Shown one piece after another: positions 36,838 through 44,795 of a DNA stretch of 64,000 nucleotides. Under the pieces are notes generated by a model, which was not told where the DNA came from, did no database searches, and saw nothing but the letters and a program-made list of their open reading frames with translations. Both the position numbers and the translations under genes were made by a program. Every line of letters starts with the position of its first letter. The first letter of the stretch is position 1. The DNA is taken from the NCBI GenBank assembly GCA_025992705.1, contig DAJPGJ010000001.1:1426001-1490000 (forward strand). Reading direction: 5' to 3'. This stretch comes from Coriobacteriaceae bacterium. GTDB taxonomy: Bacteria; Actinomycetota; Coriobacteriia; Coriobacteriales; QAMH01.

Positions 36838-37611
36838 CTAGCTCTTGCGCTGAAGCCTCTCGAGCTCGGCCTTGAGCGAGGCATAGTGCTTGAACTCTTC
36901 CTCGGACCAACTACCAAAGAGCGCTTCCTCGAGCATTTGGCTGGCCGTAACAGCAAGGCCCTCTTGCGGATAGAGGCGCTCACGGCTGCGGTTGTAGAGG
37001 TAGATTTGATCGAACATGCCCGAATCCTCGAGTACAGCGAGGTTGCGCACGATCTGGTCGACGATCTTGCGATGATGGGCGGGGTCGGTTGCTCGGGGCG
37101 TGGTGCCGGCAAGACGCATTTGCTCATAGCGGAGTTGGCAGGAGACGAGCGATATCTCCGGCTTGACCGCCATGAGAGCGAGCGAGACATCATAGCCGCG
37201 CTCACGTAGGAGCGTGGCGGTCGCGAGAGGCACCTGAGACGTGCGTAGCGTGCCCTCGATGATGAGGTTGTAGCCGGCCGAGGAAAGCGCATCGACGAAG
37301 GCCTCCACCATCTTGCCTGCCCATTGCGCCGTATAATCGACGGCCTTATCGCCATAGGCGCTTTGCAGAGCAAAGAAGCGCGGGTGAAGCTTTCGATATT
37401 CATCACCGTTGATGACGATGACATCCTTTTTGAACATCTCGAGAAACACGTGGTGAAGAGTGGTCTTGCCTGCCCCGCTTTGACCACCAAGCAAGATTGC
37501 CTGCGGTCGATCATGCGGCGACAGACAAGCGGGCGCTACCATCGTCTCGAGCTGACCAATCAGCTTTTCGGAAAACTCTTCTTCGGAATACTCCGCAAGA
37601 TAGTTACCCAT
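36838..37611 (-). CDS. Zeta-type toxin kinase
   Basis: The 257-aa protein starts at ATG 37611, one base after the antitoxin stop; longer frames overlap the antitoxin and are not used. It has the P-loop GGQSGAGKTT, then VIVINGDEYRKLHPRF, the zeta toxin pattern (Asp of the ND..YR...HP motif), and IIEGTLRTSQVPLATATLLRERGY. Zeta toxins phosphorylate UDP-N-acetylglucosamine and poison wall synthesis; some members act on other substrates. The C-terminus is helical (WSEEEFKHYASLKAELERLQ). Confidence 0.85.
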   Translation of the reverse strand: MGNYLAEYSEEEFSEKLIGQLETMVAPACLSPHDRPQAILLGGQSGAGKTTLHHVFLEMFKKDVIVINGDEYRKLHPRFFALQSAYGDKAVDYTAQWAGKMVEAFVDALSSAGYNLIIEGTLRTSQVPLATATLLRERGYDVSLALMAVKPEISLVSCQLRYEQMRLAGTTPRATDPAHHRKIVDQIVRNLAVLEDSGMFDQIYLYNRSRERLYPQEGLAVTASQMLEEALFGSWSEEEFKHYASLKAELERLQRKS

Positions 37612-37612
37612 G

Positions 37613-38182
37613 TCAGGCCGCCTGCGGGATATAGCGGTCTGCGAGTTTATCGAATGCGTCAAGTTGGCCCTTAATTTCTGCCAGCTTACCCTTGTTGGAG
37701 TTTTCGGAACTGACAATAGTAGGCTTAAGCAAGGCAATCTGATTGATGATGTCGGAAAACACCATTTCGCGCATTGCATCGCCATGTTTCCGTGCGGTCG
37801 ACCTCAGCGCAAATAGCTTGGCCAGAATCTCGGCGGCTTTCTCCGTAAGCACCTCTTGCGTGAGCGTAATCTGATAGATCTCCGTCATGTCCATATCTTC
37901 ATCTCCTTCGCCAAAGTAGACCTCTGCATAGACGATTTCCTCGACGCCATGACGCTCCTTCTCGGAAAGCTCCTTGCCGTCACGGTCGAGGCAGTCCATG
38001 ATGAAGCGCGGCAAACGGGCGGCACGGATGAGGTTGGCGTTGGCGCGAGAGGGCTTCTGTCCCTTCTCGTAGCGCGCGAGACTCGCCTCCCCCAGCCCGA
38101 GCAAACGCGCGAACGAGCGTTGCGAGAGGCCGTACTTGGCGCGGATGTCCTTGATGTCCTGCGGTGTGAGTTCGTGGGCCAT
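37613..38182 (-). CDS. HTH antitoxin of the zeta-type pair
   Basis: The 189-aa protein has an N-terminal XRE/MqsA-type helix-turn-helix (PQDIKDIRAKYGLSQRSFARLLGLGEASLARYEKG; core SQRSFARLLGLGEASLARYE) and a long helical C-terminal part that would neutralise the kinase. The order antitoxin then toxin, with one base between them, is typical of type II modules. The start ATG 38182 follows GGAGGTAGGGC. It is bigger than epsilon and resembles PezA in plan only, so this is a PezAT-like arrangement with its own antitoxin family. An inverted repeat upstream is its likely operator. Confidence 0.8.
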   Translation of the reverse strand: MAHELTPQDIKDIRAKYGLSQRSFARLLGLGEASLARYEKGQKPSRANANLIRAARLPRFIMDCLDRDGKELSEKERHGVEEIVYAEVYFGEGDEDMDMTEIYQITLTQEVLTEKAAEILAKLFALRSTARKHGDAMREMVFSDIINQIALLKPTIVSSENSNKGKLAEIKGQLDAFDKLADRYIPQAA

Positions 38183-38233
38183 GCCCTACCTCCTCGAACA
38201 GAAATCACTCATGTGATGTCTTCGTAAGCTTAT

Positions 38234-38264
38234 AATACTATAATTTGATTGTAATTATAGTATT
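38234..38264 (-). promoter_or_regulatory. Operator of the toxin-antitoxin module
   Basis: AATACTATAATT (38234-38245) is repeated inverted and without mismatch at 38253-38264, with a 7-bp spacer, inside an AT-rich promoter 50 bp upstream of the antitoxin start. The arms contain TATAAT-like boxes, which fits autorepression. Confidence 0.75.
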
Positions 38265-38320
38265 TTATTATCTTTTGTTATGTTTTTACTGATTTGCAAT
38301 CATTTGATATGCATATACAC

Positions 38321-38400
38321 AGTTTGGTACATCCCGATCACGCATTTGGCGGCCCAGCACGAAGCGCAACATACATGTGCAGTTTTATGCGCCCCGATCA
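38321..38400 (+). repeat. Two direct repeats at exactly 60-nt spacing
   Basis: AGTTTGGTACATCCCGATCA (38321-38340) and AGTTTTATGCGCCCCGATCA (38381-38400) match at 15 of 20 positions and are 60 nt apart, both followed by C. They lie just upstream of the pump promoter. Confidence 0.6.
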
Positions 38401-38409
38401 CATGACGCT

Positions 38410-38438
38410 TTGACAGCATGCGTACCCTCCCGTACACT
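38410..38438 (+). promoter_or_regulatory. Promoter of the Mef-like pump
   Basis: TTGACA (38410-38415), 17 bp, TACACT (38433-38438). The predicted transcript starts near 38445, leaving a leader of about 115 nt before the pump start. Confidence 0.8.
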
Positions 38439-38470
38439 GGGCGAACCCGGATTCGATTTGAGGTGGATGT

Positions 38471-38494
38471 ATGTGCGGAGAATTCGTCATCTAG
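38471..38494 (+). CDS. Seven-codon leader peptide MCGEFVI
   Basis: The frame ATG TGC GGA GAA TTC GTC ATC TAG encodes MCGEFVI. GAGGTGG lies at 38460-38466, a proper Shine-Dalgarno distance. It is followed by two possible hairpins and then the pump gene at 38562. Leader peptides in this place control Mef, Erm and similar resistance genes by drug-dependent ribosome stalling. The last three residues FVI also occur at the ErmC leader stall point (IFVI). An overlapping ATG at 38467 gives a 13-codon alternative but has no room for a ribosome site. Confidence 0.6.
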   Translation: MCGEFVI

Positions 38495-38540
38495 TCTTTC
38501 TCGGCTAAGTGCCGAACACTAGTCATTCCCATTCCGCACA
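38472..38540 (+). promoter_or_regulatory. Possible attenuator hairpins after the leader ORF
   Basis: Hairpin 1 starts at the leader stop codon: CTAGT (38491-38495) with ACTAG (38518-38522) and TCGGC with GCCGA inside. A competing pairing joins TGTGCGGA at the leader start (38472-38479) with TCCGCACA (38533-38540). Mutually exclusive structures of this kind suit ribosome-mediated attenuation. Confidence 0.5.
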
Positions 38541-38561
38541 CCCACGTTCCGGGAGATTCCC

Positions 38562-39863
38562 ATGTCAAAGAACATCTCTTCAAACTCGCCTGCGCAGGCG
38601 GGAAAGCCTGCCGAATCCACCGACGCGCTTCTCACGAGCGCCGTCGGCTTGCCCCTTCCCAAGAACTGGCTGGCGATCATCAGCTTCATATGGGCCGGTC
38701 AGGCCGTCTCGATGATAACCAGCTACGCTGCGGGCTATGCCGTCGTGTGGTACGTGACCGAATCCACCGGCAGCGCGCTCGTGCTTGCCGTGATGAACAT
38801 ATGCGTGATGCTCCCCGTCGGTCTTCTCTCCCCCTTTGGCGGCATCGTGGCAGACAAGCACAACCGCAAGATGATCATGATCGTGGCCGACGGCGCCATT
38901 GGGCTCATCTCGTTGATAGCGGGATTCATCATCCTCGCAGGCGATGTCTCGCTCGTGTTGCTTACCCTCGTCTGCGTGGCACGCGCCATCGGCCAGGCCT
39001 TCCACAGCCCGGCGATGATGGCGACCATGCCCATGCTCGTGCCCGACAAGCACCTCCTGCGCATCAACACGCTCGACCAGTTGCTCGCCTCCATTGCCGG
39101 CATAGGCGCGCCCGCCTTCGGCATCTTCCTCTACACCACCATGGGGTTTTCCTCGGTCATGTTCCTCGACTTCATCGGAGCACTCTTCGCCATTGCTGGG
39201 CTTGCGCTTGCGAAGGTCCCCACCGTCATTGACGAGACAGCCACGCAACAGCATGTCATCGCCAACCTGCGCGACGGCTTCCGTGCCGTCGCGGCATCGC
39301 GCGGCTTGCTGCTTCTCATCGTCATGGTCACCATCGGCATGATGATATTCGGCCCGCTCTCGGCCGTGTTCCCGCTGATGACGTACGAGCATTTCTCGGG
39401 CGATGGCTACATGGCCTCGCTCGTCGAGGCGGCATTCGGTATCGGCATGCTCGTGGGCTCGGGCATACTCATGGCATGGGGCGGCGGCAAGAGGCTCGCG
39501 GGCCTTATCGCCGTGGCCGCCGTCATCGTGGGGGCAACGACGACGGCGTGTGGGCTTCTGCCCCCGACAGGTTTCGTCGCCTTCGTGATGCTCGTCGCTG
39601 TGATGGCCATGGCCTGCGCATGGTTCAACGGTCCCACGATGACCCTCACGCAACGCAACGTGCCCGATGAGAAGATGGGGCGCGCCATGGGCCTGCTCAA
39701 CGCCGCCATGGGGCTCGCGACGCCCATCGGCATCGCCATCGGCGGCGTGGCGGCCGAGCTCATGGGCGTAGCTCCGTTTTTCGTGGTGGACGGCATCGCG
39801 TGCCTCGTGCTAGGCCTCGTGGCCTACATCCCCAAGTCGATCCGCGCCCTCGACGAAGGCTAG
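38562..39863 (+). CDS. MFS efflux pump, Mef(A)-like
   Basis: The 433-aa protein has twelve membrane segments. Its start shows the Mef-type sequence NWLAIISFIWAGQAVSMITS, followed by LLSPFGGIVADKHNRKMIMIVADG and RAIGQAFHSPAMMATMPMLVP, close in pattern to macrolide-efflux and MFS_3 proteins. ATG 38562 follows GGGAGATTCCC. The first 30 residues are a polar extension. Drug export is the expected role; the drug cannot be named from sequence. The gene is preceded by its own leader ORF and is followed by a hairpin and a convergent MATE pump gene. Confidence 0.82.
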   Translation: MSKNISSNSPAQAGKPAESTDALLTSAVGLPLPKNWLAIISFIWAGQAVSMITSYAAGYAVVWYVTESTGSALVLAVMNICVMLPVGLLSPFGGIVADKHNRKMIMIVADGAIGLISLIAGFIILAGDVSLVLLTLVCVARAIGQAFHSPAMMATMPMLVPDKHLLRINTLDQLLASIAGIGAPAFGIFLYTTMGFSSVMFLDFIGALFAIAGLALAKVPTVIDETATQQHVIANLRDGFRAVAASRGLLLLIVMVTIGMMIFGPLSAVFPLMTYEHFSGDGYMASLVEAAFGIGMLVGSGILMAWGGGKRLAGLIAVAAVIVGATTTACGLLPPTGFVAFVMLVAVMAMACAWFNGPTMTLTQRNVPDEKMGRAMGLLNAAMGLATPIGIAIGGVAAELMGVAPFFVVDGIACLVLGLVAYIPKSIRALDEG

Positions 39864-39875
39864 CGTACCGAATGT

Positions 39876-39902
39876 GACAAAACGCGCCGGGGCAGTTTTG
39901 TC
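39876..39902. terminator. Hairpin between convergent pump genes
   Basis: GACAAAAC (39876-39883) pairs with GTTTTGTC (39895-39902) around a GC-rich loop. It sits between convergent genes and may serve as a weak bidirectional terminator; no long T-run follows. Confidence 0.4.
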
Positions 39903-39920
39903 GATACCTCTGCACACCAG

Positions 39921-41282
39921 TTATCCCTGCTGTTCGGAGACCCCGCGCTTGCCGTACCCATAGCGCTTTCTGAACGCGACCATGAAGCAAATCGAGAGGA
40001 CGGCGGCCGCCAGCTCGCCCACCGTGACGGAAAGCCAGATGCCGTCGATACCCAAGACCAGGGGAAGCAGCAGTACCGCGCCGCACTCGAACACGAGAGT
40101 GCGCAGAAAGGCGATGATGGCAGAGACGATACCGTTGCCAAGCGAGGTGAACAACGCCGAAGCATAGATAGGGATGCCCATGATGAGGAAGGCGAAAGCG
40201 TAGATCTGGTACGCGTTGACCGTGAACTCGAGCAACACCGCGTCGTAGCTCACGAATATGGCGGAGAGCGGCCCGGCAAGCCATTCGGCGGCCAGGAACA
40301 TGAAGACGCTGCCCACGCCGATGAACCCAAGGCTCTTGAGCAGGATGCTGCGCATCTCCTTGCGATTGCGCGCACCGTACTGGTAACTCATGAGCGGCGA
40401 GCTGCCGAGCGCATATCCCATGAAGATGGCCGCGAAGATCATCGCCGTGTAGCCGATGACGCTGAACGCCGCGACGCCATCTTCGCCGATGTAGCGCATG
40501 AGCTGGAAGTTGTAGAGCATGGTCGTGAGACTCATGGCGATGTTGGAGACGAGCTCGGAGCATCCGTTGAGGCAGGACCTGCCGATGGGTCGCCACTCAA
40601 GGCGCGTCCTGACCAGGCGCAGCAGGCTCGAATTGTGCTTGCGCAAGAAGTAGACGAGCGGAATGAGGCCACCCACCACCTGACCGAGCGCCGTGGCGAT
40701 GGCGCCTCCCGCAATCCCCCAGCCAAAGACGCAGATGAACAGCCAGTCGAGCACGACGTTCACGACGCCCGCGGCAACGATGACGTAGAAGCCGTAGTTG
40801 GGCTTGCCTGCCGTGGAATAGAAGATCTGGAACGCGAACTGCAGCGCGTAGAACGGCAGCGCGAGCAGCACCCAACGACCGTAGATGACGCTCTCGTCAA
40901 GCAACGCGCCCTGCGCTCCGAAGGCCTCGAGTAACGGCACGAGGATCAGCTGCCCGATGACGGCGAGCATGACCGCGAGGACGATCGTGAAGATGACGAG
41001 CATGCTGAAGTAGCGGTTGGCCTTCTCGTCGTCGCCCTCGCCACGGGTCTTGGCGACCAGCGCGCTACCGCCCGTGCCCGTCATGAGGCCAATCGTCGCG
41101 AGGATCATGACGACGGGCCAGGCCAGGTTGACGGCCGCCAACGCGGTCTTGCCGACGAAGTTCGAGACGAAGAAACCATCCACCACCTCGTAGAGCGAGG
41201 TGAAGATCATCATGCAAATCGTCGGAAACGTGTATTTGAGAAGGGCACTCATGGAAAAGTGCCGGTTCATGTCCTGCGTCAT
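39921..41282 (-). CDS. MATE-family efflux transporter
   Basis: The 453-aa protein has twelve membrane segments in two related halves. N-terminal MATE signatures are visible: TFPTICMMIFTSLYEVVDGFFVSNFVG and GTGGSALVAKTRGEGDDEKANRYFS; the second half repeats QLMRYIGEDGVAAFSVIGYTAMIFAA and LGSSPLMSYQYGARNRKEMRSIL. It belongs to the DinF/NorM superfamily of Na+- or H+-coupled multidrug exporters. ATG 41282 follows GAGAGACTCCTT. It converges with the Mef-like pump; the two form a drug-efflux pair but are separately transcribed. Confidence 0.9.
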   Translation of the reverse strand: MTQDMNRHFSMSALLKYTFPTICMMIFTSLYEVVDGFFVSNFVGKTALAAVNLAWPVVMILATIGLMTGTGGSALVAKTRGEGDDEKANRYFSMLVIFTIVLAVMLAVIGQLILVPLLEAFGAQGALLDESVIYGRWVLLALPFYALQFAFQIFYSTAGKPNYGFYVIVAAGVVNVVLDWLFICVFGWGIAGGAIATALGQVVGGLIPLVYFLRKHNSSLLRLVRTRLEWRPIGRSCLNGCSELVSNIAMSLTTMLYNFQLMRYIGEDGVAAFSVIGYTAMIFAAIFMGYALGSSPLMSYQYGARNRKEMRSILLKSLGFIGVGSVFMFLAAEWLAGPLSAIFVSYDAVLLEFTVNAYQIYAFAFLIMGIPIYASALFTSLGNGIVSAIIAFLRTLVFECGAVLLLPLVLGIDGIWLSVTVGELAAAVLSICFMVAFRKRYGYGKRGVSEQQG

Positions 41283-41397
41283 AAGGAGTCTCTCGTATCC
41301 AATACAAAGCTGGGCGTAGCGCCAAAGGGTTCACACGAGAGAAACAGTGTACCTCATCGCCAACGCTAGTTATGTATAGGTGACGGCCGTACCCATT

Positions 41398-42273
41398 TCA
41401 TCCGTGATGCTTGTGGTGTCTCCCACCCTGGGCATCACCATCTTGGGCCACGGCCGTACCGCCATGGTGCGATGCAATCTGATCGCGCAGCTCGCGCATC
41501 GAGAGCCCCGCGCAATCGTCAATCGTCAAATCAGGATCGAGCTCCGTCAGCTCAAGGGCGGCTACATAACGACCGCAACCCATTCCGTGAGCATGAGCCT
41601 CTTCGCGCACCTGCAAACTCACCGCATCACATGACCCCCGGCACGGCAAAGCCGCCAGCCGCTCCTCGCTGATGCCCACGAGCATCTGCTCCTGCTCCGC
41701 ATTATCCGAGGCGACACTTACCTGCACGTAGGCATCGTCACGCAAGTATGGCGCAAGCGAGGGACTCTGGGTGAGCTTCTCGAGCGCCTCGCCATACGAA
41801 AGGCCGGTGAGTGACAAGTCTGCGACTACGGCCTGACCGTCATCGTTTATGCCCTCGACGCTTACCACCTGGTCGGCGCTATTGAGTTGCAATTCGATGG
41901 AGGGGTTGATGTCGATATCCACATAGGCGCTGATGACGGTGTCGAAGGGTGCAGGCGCAACAGTATCGCCTGACGTGGTGGGATCGCCCGGCACGTTGGC
42001 GATGCGGAAAAACCCGAAGCAGGCCACGCCAAGTACGAGACAAGCCGCCAAACCGGCAATGAAGCGATTGAAGCGCACTTTGCGGGAAGGACGACGGCGC
42101 TTCGCCTTGGCAGCGCTGGCAATGGGAATGACTTGCGCCGTATCGGCACCCACACTGTCCGCCTCGGCCGCAAGGCGATCATAGGCATCGAGGACCGATT
42201 GCCGAGCGCTCGCGGGCGGTTCGAGAGCATCGAAGGCATCGCGCATGCGCGTTTCAAGTTCGCGATCGTTCAC
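41398..42273 (-). CDS. RsgI-like anti-sigma factor
   Basis: The 291-aa protein has an N-terminal cytosolic part (about 1-85), one membrane helix (FIAGLAACLVLGVACFGFF) and an outside domain with the RsgI pattern ISAYVDIDINPSIELQLN. The far C-terminus is Asp- and His-rich (ending HHKHHG). In RsgI systems the cytosolic end holds the sigma factor and the outer domain senses a signal. The start overlaps the sigma factor stop by 4 nt (ATGA), which strongly supports the pairing. A cysteine pair (CRGSC, then GCGR) occurs in the outer domain. Confidence 0.8.
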   Translation of the reverse strand: MNDRELETRMRDAFDALEPPASARQSVLDAYDRLAAEADSVGADTAQVIPIASAAKAKRRRPSRKVRFNRFIAGLAACLVLGVACFGFFRIANVPGDPTTSGDTVAPAPFDTVISAYVDIDINPSIELQLNSADQVVSVEGINDDGQAVVADLSLTGLSYGEALEKLTQSPSLAPYLRDDAYVQVSVASDNAEQEQMLVGISEERLAALPCRGSCDAVSLQVREEAHAHGMGCGRYVAALELTELDPDLTIDDCAGLSMRELRDQIASHHGGTAVAQDGDAQGGRHHKHHG

Positions 42274-42761
42274 GAGAGGGCCTCCTTCAGCGTTTTCTTG
42301 CCCCGAGCTATCCAGGAATAGACGGTGTTGACGGGAGCATCGAGCATCTCGGCAATCTCGGGTGCCGTGTATCCCTCGTACAGCGCGAGGTAGAGCGGCA
42401 AACGGGGCGGGTCATCGAGAGACCGGAACGCCTCCATGAGCTCCATACGGTCGCAATCGGGTTGTGCCTCGCTGTCACGGGAAATGAGCGCCTCCGACGC
42501 GATTGCCTCGTCGAGAGGCTCGTCGTTGCGACGATGCGCCCGCAGCATGTCCTTGCAGACGTTTGATGCAACCGTGATGAGCCATGCCTTGCGATGGGCA
42601 TCATCGTTGAAGCTCGTCGCATCGGCAAGCGCATACTTGAGGAAGGTCTCCTGGAACGCGTCCTGCGCGTCGTGCTCCGAACGGAAATACCCCATGCACA
42701 CGTGCCAAACGGTCGCCCCGTGGGCGTTCATGGCAGCTTCGATGTCGTCACGAGACAGCAC
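42270..42761 (-). CDS. ECF-type RNA polymerase sigma factor
   Basis: The 163-aa protein has sigma-2 (VCMGYFRSEHDAQDAFQETFLKYALAD, then HRKAWLITVASNVCKDMLRAHRR) and sigma-4 (LPLYLALYEGYTAPEIAEMLDAPVNTVYSWIARGKKTLKEAL) regions and no other domain. It is the first partner of the RsgI-like anti-sigma encoded 3' of it. It follows the DDNGDG-repeat protein gene by 23 bp, so that protein is probably in the same operon and may be part of the signal. Confidence 0.9.
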   Translation of the reverse strand: MLSRDDIEAAMNAHGATVWHVCMGYFRSEHDAQDAFQETFLKYALADATSFNDDAHRKAWLITVASNVCKDMLRAHRRNDEPLDEAIASEALISRDSEAQPDCDRMELMEAFRSLDDPPRLPLYLALYEGYTAPEIAEMLDAPVNTVYSWIARGKKTLKEALS

Positions 42762-42784
42762 AGACGCGGTTCCAGGCTCGCTCG

Positions 42785-43309
42785 CTAGCAGTGAGTCCCG
42801 TGGTGACCACCGCCGTGATGGCCGTACCCGGCACCGCCGTTACCGGCACCTGCACCGCAGCCGTTGCCAGCGCCACCAGCGTAGTTGTCACAGACGCCAT
42901 CGCCATTGTCATCGGTATAGCACGGCCCGTTACCGGCGCCGGCGCCGTAACCATTGCCATTGCCGACATTGGAACCATCGCCGCGGTTGGCATAGTTGTC
43001 ACAGACGCCATCGCCGTCATCATCGGTGTAGGCATTACCGCTACCAGCACCAAGACCGTAACCGTTGCCGGCGCCGTAGCCATCTGTGTAGTTGTCACAG
43101 ATGCCATCACCGTTGTCATCAACATAGCAACCGGCGCTGCCAGGACAATCACCCGCCGCGTTCACGCAGCTAAGCGTTGCGCAGACCCGTTGCGAAAGCG
43201 GATTTGCCTGCGCCTGCACCGGTGCATTTCCGAGACAGAGCGCAAACGCGGGAATGGCAATGGCCGCGGCAAAGGCGATGCCGAGAATAGCGATCGTGGT
43301 TTTCTTCAT
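42785..43309 (-). CDS. Secreted DDNGDG-repeat, Gly/His-rich protein
   Basis: From ATG 43309 (behind GAGGTGTGCATC) this is a 174-aa secreted protein with a signal peptide (KKTTIAILGIAFAAAIAIPAFA). Three copies of Y-x-D-D-N/D-G-D-G-x-C-D-N-Y follow, a calcium-binding loop pattern like thrombospondin type 3 or dockerin loops, separated by GYGAGNG-rich spacers. The end is Gly/His-rich (GHHGGGHHGTHC). Cysteines are regularly placed in the loops. Metal binding is likely; which metal is unknown. Its position upstream of a sigma/anti-sigma pair suggests it reports on metal or wall state. Confidence 0.75.
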   Translation of the reverse strand: MKKTTIAILGIAFAAAIAIPAFALCLGNAPVQAQANPLSQRVCATLSCVNAAGDCPGSAGCYVDDNGDGICDNYTDGYGAGNGYGLGAGSGNAYTDDDGDGVCDNYANRGDGSNVGNGNGYGAGAGNGPCYTDDNGDGVCDNYAGGAGNGCGAGAGNGGAGYGHHGGGHHGTHC

Positions 43310-43393
43310 GATGCACACCTCACTCGTCCGTGCTTTGACTTCACTTATAACACGAACGAGCGAGCTGATTCCTTGCAGGAAATTTCAAAAAAC

Positions 43394-44518
43394 TTATTCG
43401 TATTTCTCGACGGCAAGTTCAAGCTGGTTGATGATGTCGATTTGCTGGGGGCACATGCTCTCACAGAGGCCGCACTTGATGCACTCGCTTGCCCTGCCTT
43501 CGGCTGTCTGCCAGCTGTAGAGTTCCTTCACGAACTCGTGGTCATGCGTCATGGATTCGAGGTTCAGAAGTTCCATGACCGTGGGAATCTTCACGCCCGA
43601 AGGACAACCCTTGACGCAGTAGTTGCAGGCCGTGCAGGGAATCTCCGCCAGCGAGCGCAGCTTCGTGATTGCGCGCTCGAGTGCCTCGTGCTCGGCAGCC
43701 GTGAAGGGCTGGTTATTCGCGTAGGACGCGACGTTCTCGTGCGCCTGATCCATGTTCGACATGCCCGAGAGCACGGAGATGACATTGGGGAGGTTCCAGC
43801 AGAAGCGATAGGCCCATTCGGCCTGCGTCGAGCCGGGCTTTGCCTCCTCGAGAATGGCCGCCACATCATCCGGCAAGTTGCAGAGGCGTCCACCGCGAGC
43901 CGGCTCCATGATGATGACCGGCTTGCCATGTTTCTCTGCCACCTCCATGAGACGCTGCGCGTCATTGTGAGGATCGTTCCAGTCGAGGTAGTTCACCTGG
44001 AGTTGCACGAAGTCCATCTCGGGGTGCTCCGTGAGGAGCTTGTCCAGACAATCGGCATCATCGTGCATGGAGAAGCCCACGTAGCGGATCTTTCCGGCGG
44101 CCTTCTGCTCTTGCGCCCAATCCCACATGCCATACTCATCGAACTTTGCCGTGCGCTTGCCGCCCACGTTGTGATGCAGGAAGTAGTCCACGTAATCGGT
44201 GCCAAGACGCTTGAGCGAGATATCGAGGCACTCCTTGGCAGCCTGCTCATTGGGCATTGCCCATGCCAGGCATTTGGTTGCAATGGTGAACGACTCACGC
44301 GGATAGCGCGCGACGAGCGCCTTGCCGAGCGCCACCTCGGACTCGCCCTCGTGATAGACGAACGCGGTATCGAAATAGGTGTTGCCGGCCTCCATGAAGG
44401 TATCGACCATCTGCTCGAACTGGGGGATGTCGATGCTCTTGACGTCGTTTTCGTCGAGAAGAGGGAGCCTCATGCAGCCAAAGCCCATCTTGGAAGCGGG
44501 AAAAATAGCGTCATTCAC
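43394..44518 (-). CDS. Aldo/keto reductase with two 4Fe-4S motifs
   Basis: The 374-aa protein has an aldo/keto reductase barrel: MGFGCMRLPLLDENDV, FDTAFVYHEGESEVALGKAL, the catalytic Lys region TIATKC, FLHHNVGGKR and the late strand SVLSGMSNMDQAHEN. A C-terminal ferredoxin-like extension follows with CTACNYCVKGCPSGVKIP and CIKCGLCESMCPQQIDI. Such fusions are common in anaerobes and probably take electrons from ferredoxin or a quinone pool as well as NAD(P)H. ATG 44518 is preceded by AAAGGACC. The promoter has MerR-type geometry. Confidence 0.9.
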   Translation of the reverse strand: MNDAIFPASKMGFGCMRLPLLDENDVKSIDIPQFEQMVDTFMEAGNTYFDTAFVYHEGESEVALGKALVARYPRESFTIATKCLAWAMPNEQAAKECLDISLKRLGTDYVDYFLHHNVGGKRTAKFDEYGMWDWAQEQKAAGKIRYVGFSMHDDADCLDKLLTEHPEMDFVQLQVNYLDWNDPHNDAQRLMEVAEKHGKPVIIMEPARGGRLCNLPDDVAAILEEAKPGSTQAEWAYRFCWNLPNVISVLSGMSNMDQAHENVASYANNQPFTAAEHEALERAITKLRSLAEIPCTACNYCVKGCPSGVKIPTVMELLNLESMTHDHEFVKELYSWQTAEGRASECIKCGLCESMCPQQIDIINQLELAVEKYE

Positions 44519-44578
44519 GGTATGGTCCTTTCGTCAGCGGCAAACGCCTTGTTGGCATGACATCAAAATCCGTTGCGC

Positions 44579-44609
44579 ATCATAGGCATTAAAGCGAGCT
44601 TTAAGTCAA
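44579..44609 (-). promoter_or_regulatory. MerR-type promoter of the aldo/keto reductase gene
   Basis: On the minus strand TTGACT (44609-44604) and TATGAT (44584-44579) are 19 bp apart. The spacer holds a perfect dyad TTAAAGC-GA-GCTTTAA (44589-44604). A long spacer with a central dyad is the hallmark of MerR-family activation, and the site resembles AdhR-type boxes. Confidence 0.75.
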
Positions 44610-44795
44610 GGAATCCACGCGGAATTCCCCTGGAAGGTCAAGGTTTGCGCGTCTAGAGCGCGGTGCTCTCCTTGAACCTGTAGACCCCCTCCCATCGATT
44701 TCACGTGACAGAATTGAAATGTAGGGGCATCTGGGCCGAGCCTTCTCACTCCATCTTCTACAATGACGACGTGACCACGCAAAAAAGGAGGCACC

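Larger units (their letters stand above)
38183..38561. other. Intergenic region between antitoxin and Mef-like pump genes
   Basis: About 380 bp. From the antitoxin side it holds an AT-rich promoter with a 12-bp-arm operator, a 60-nt spaced direct repeat, then the promoter, leader ORF and hairpins of the pump gene. Confidence 0.8.

Noticed and set aside
36838..37785. Longer form of the zeta-type toxin starting at 37785
   Set aside because: It would overlap most of the antitoxin C-terminus; ATG 37611 directly follows the antitoxin stop, as in type II modules.
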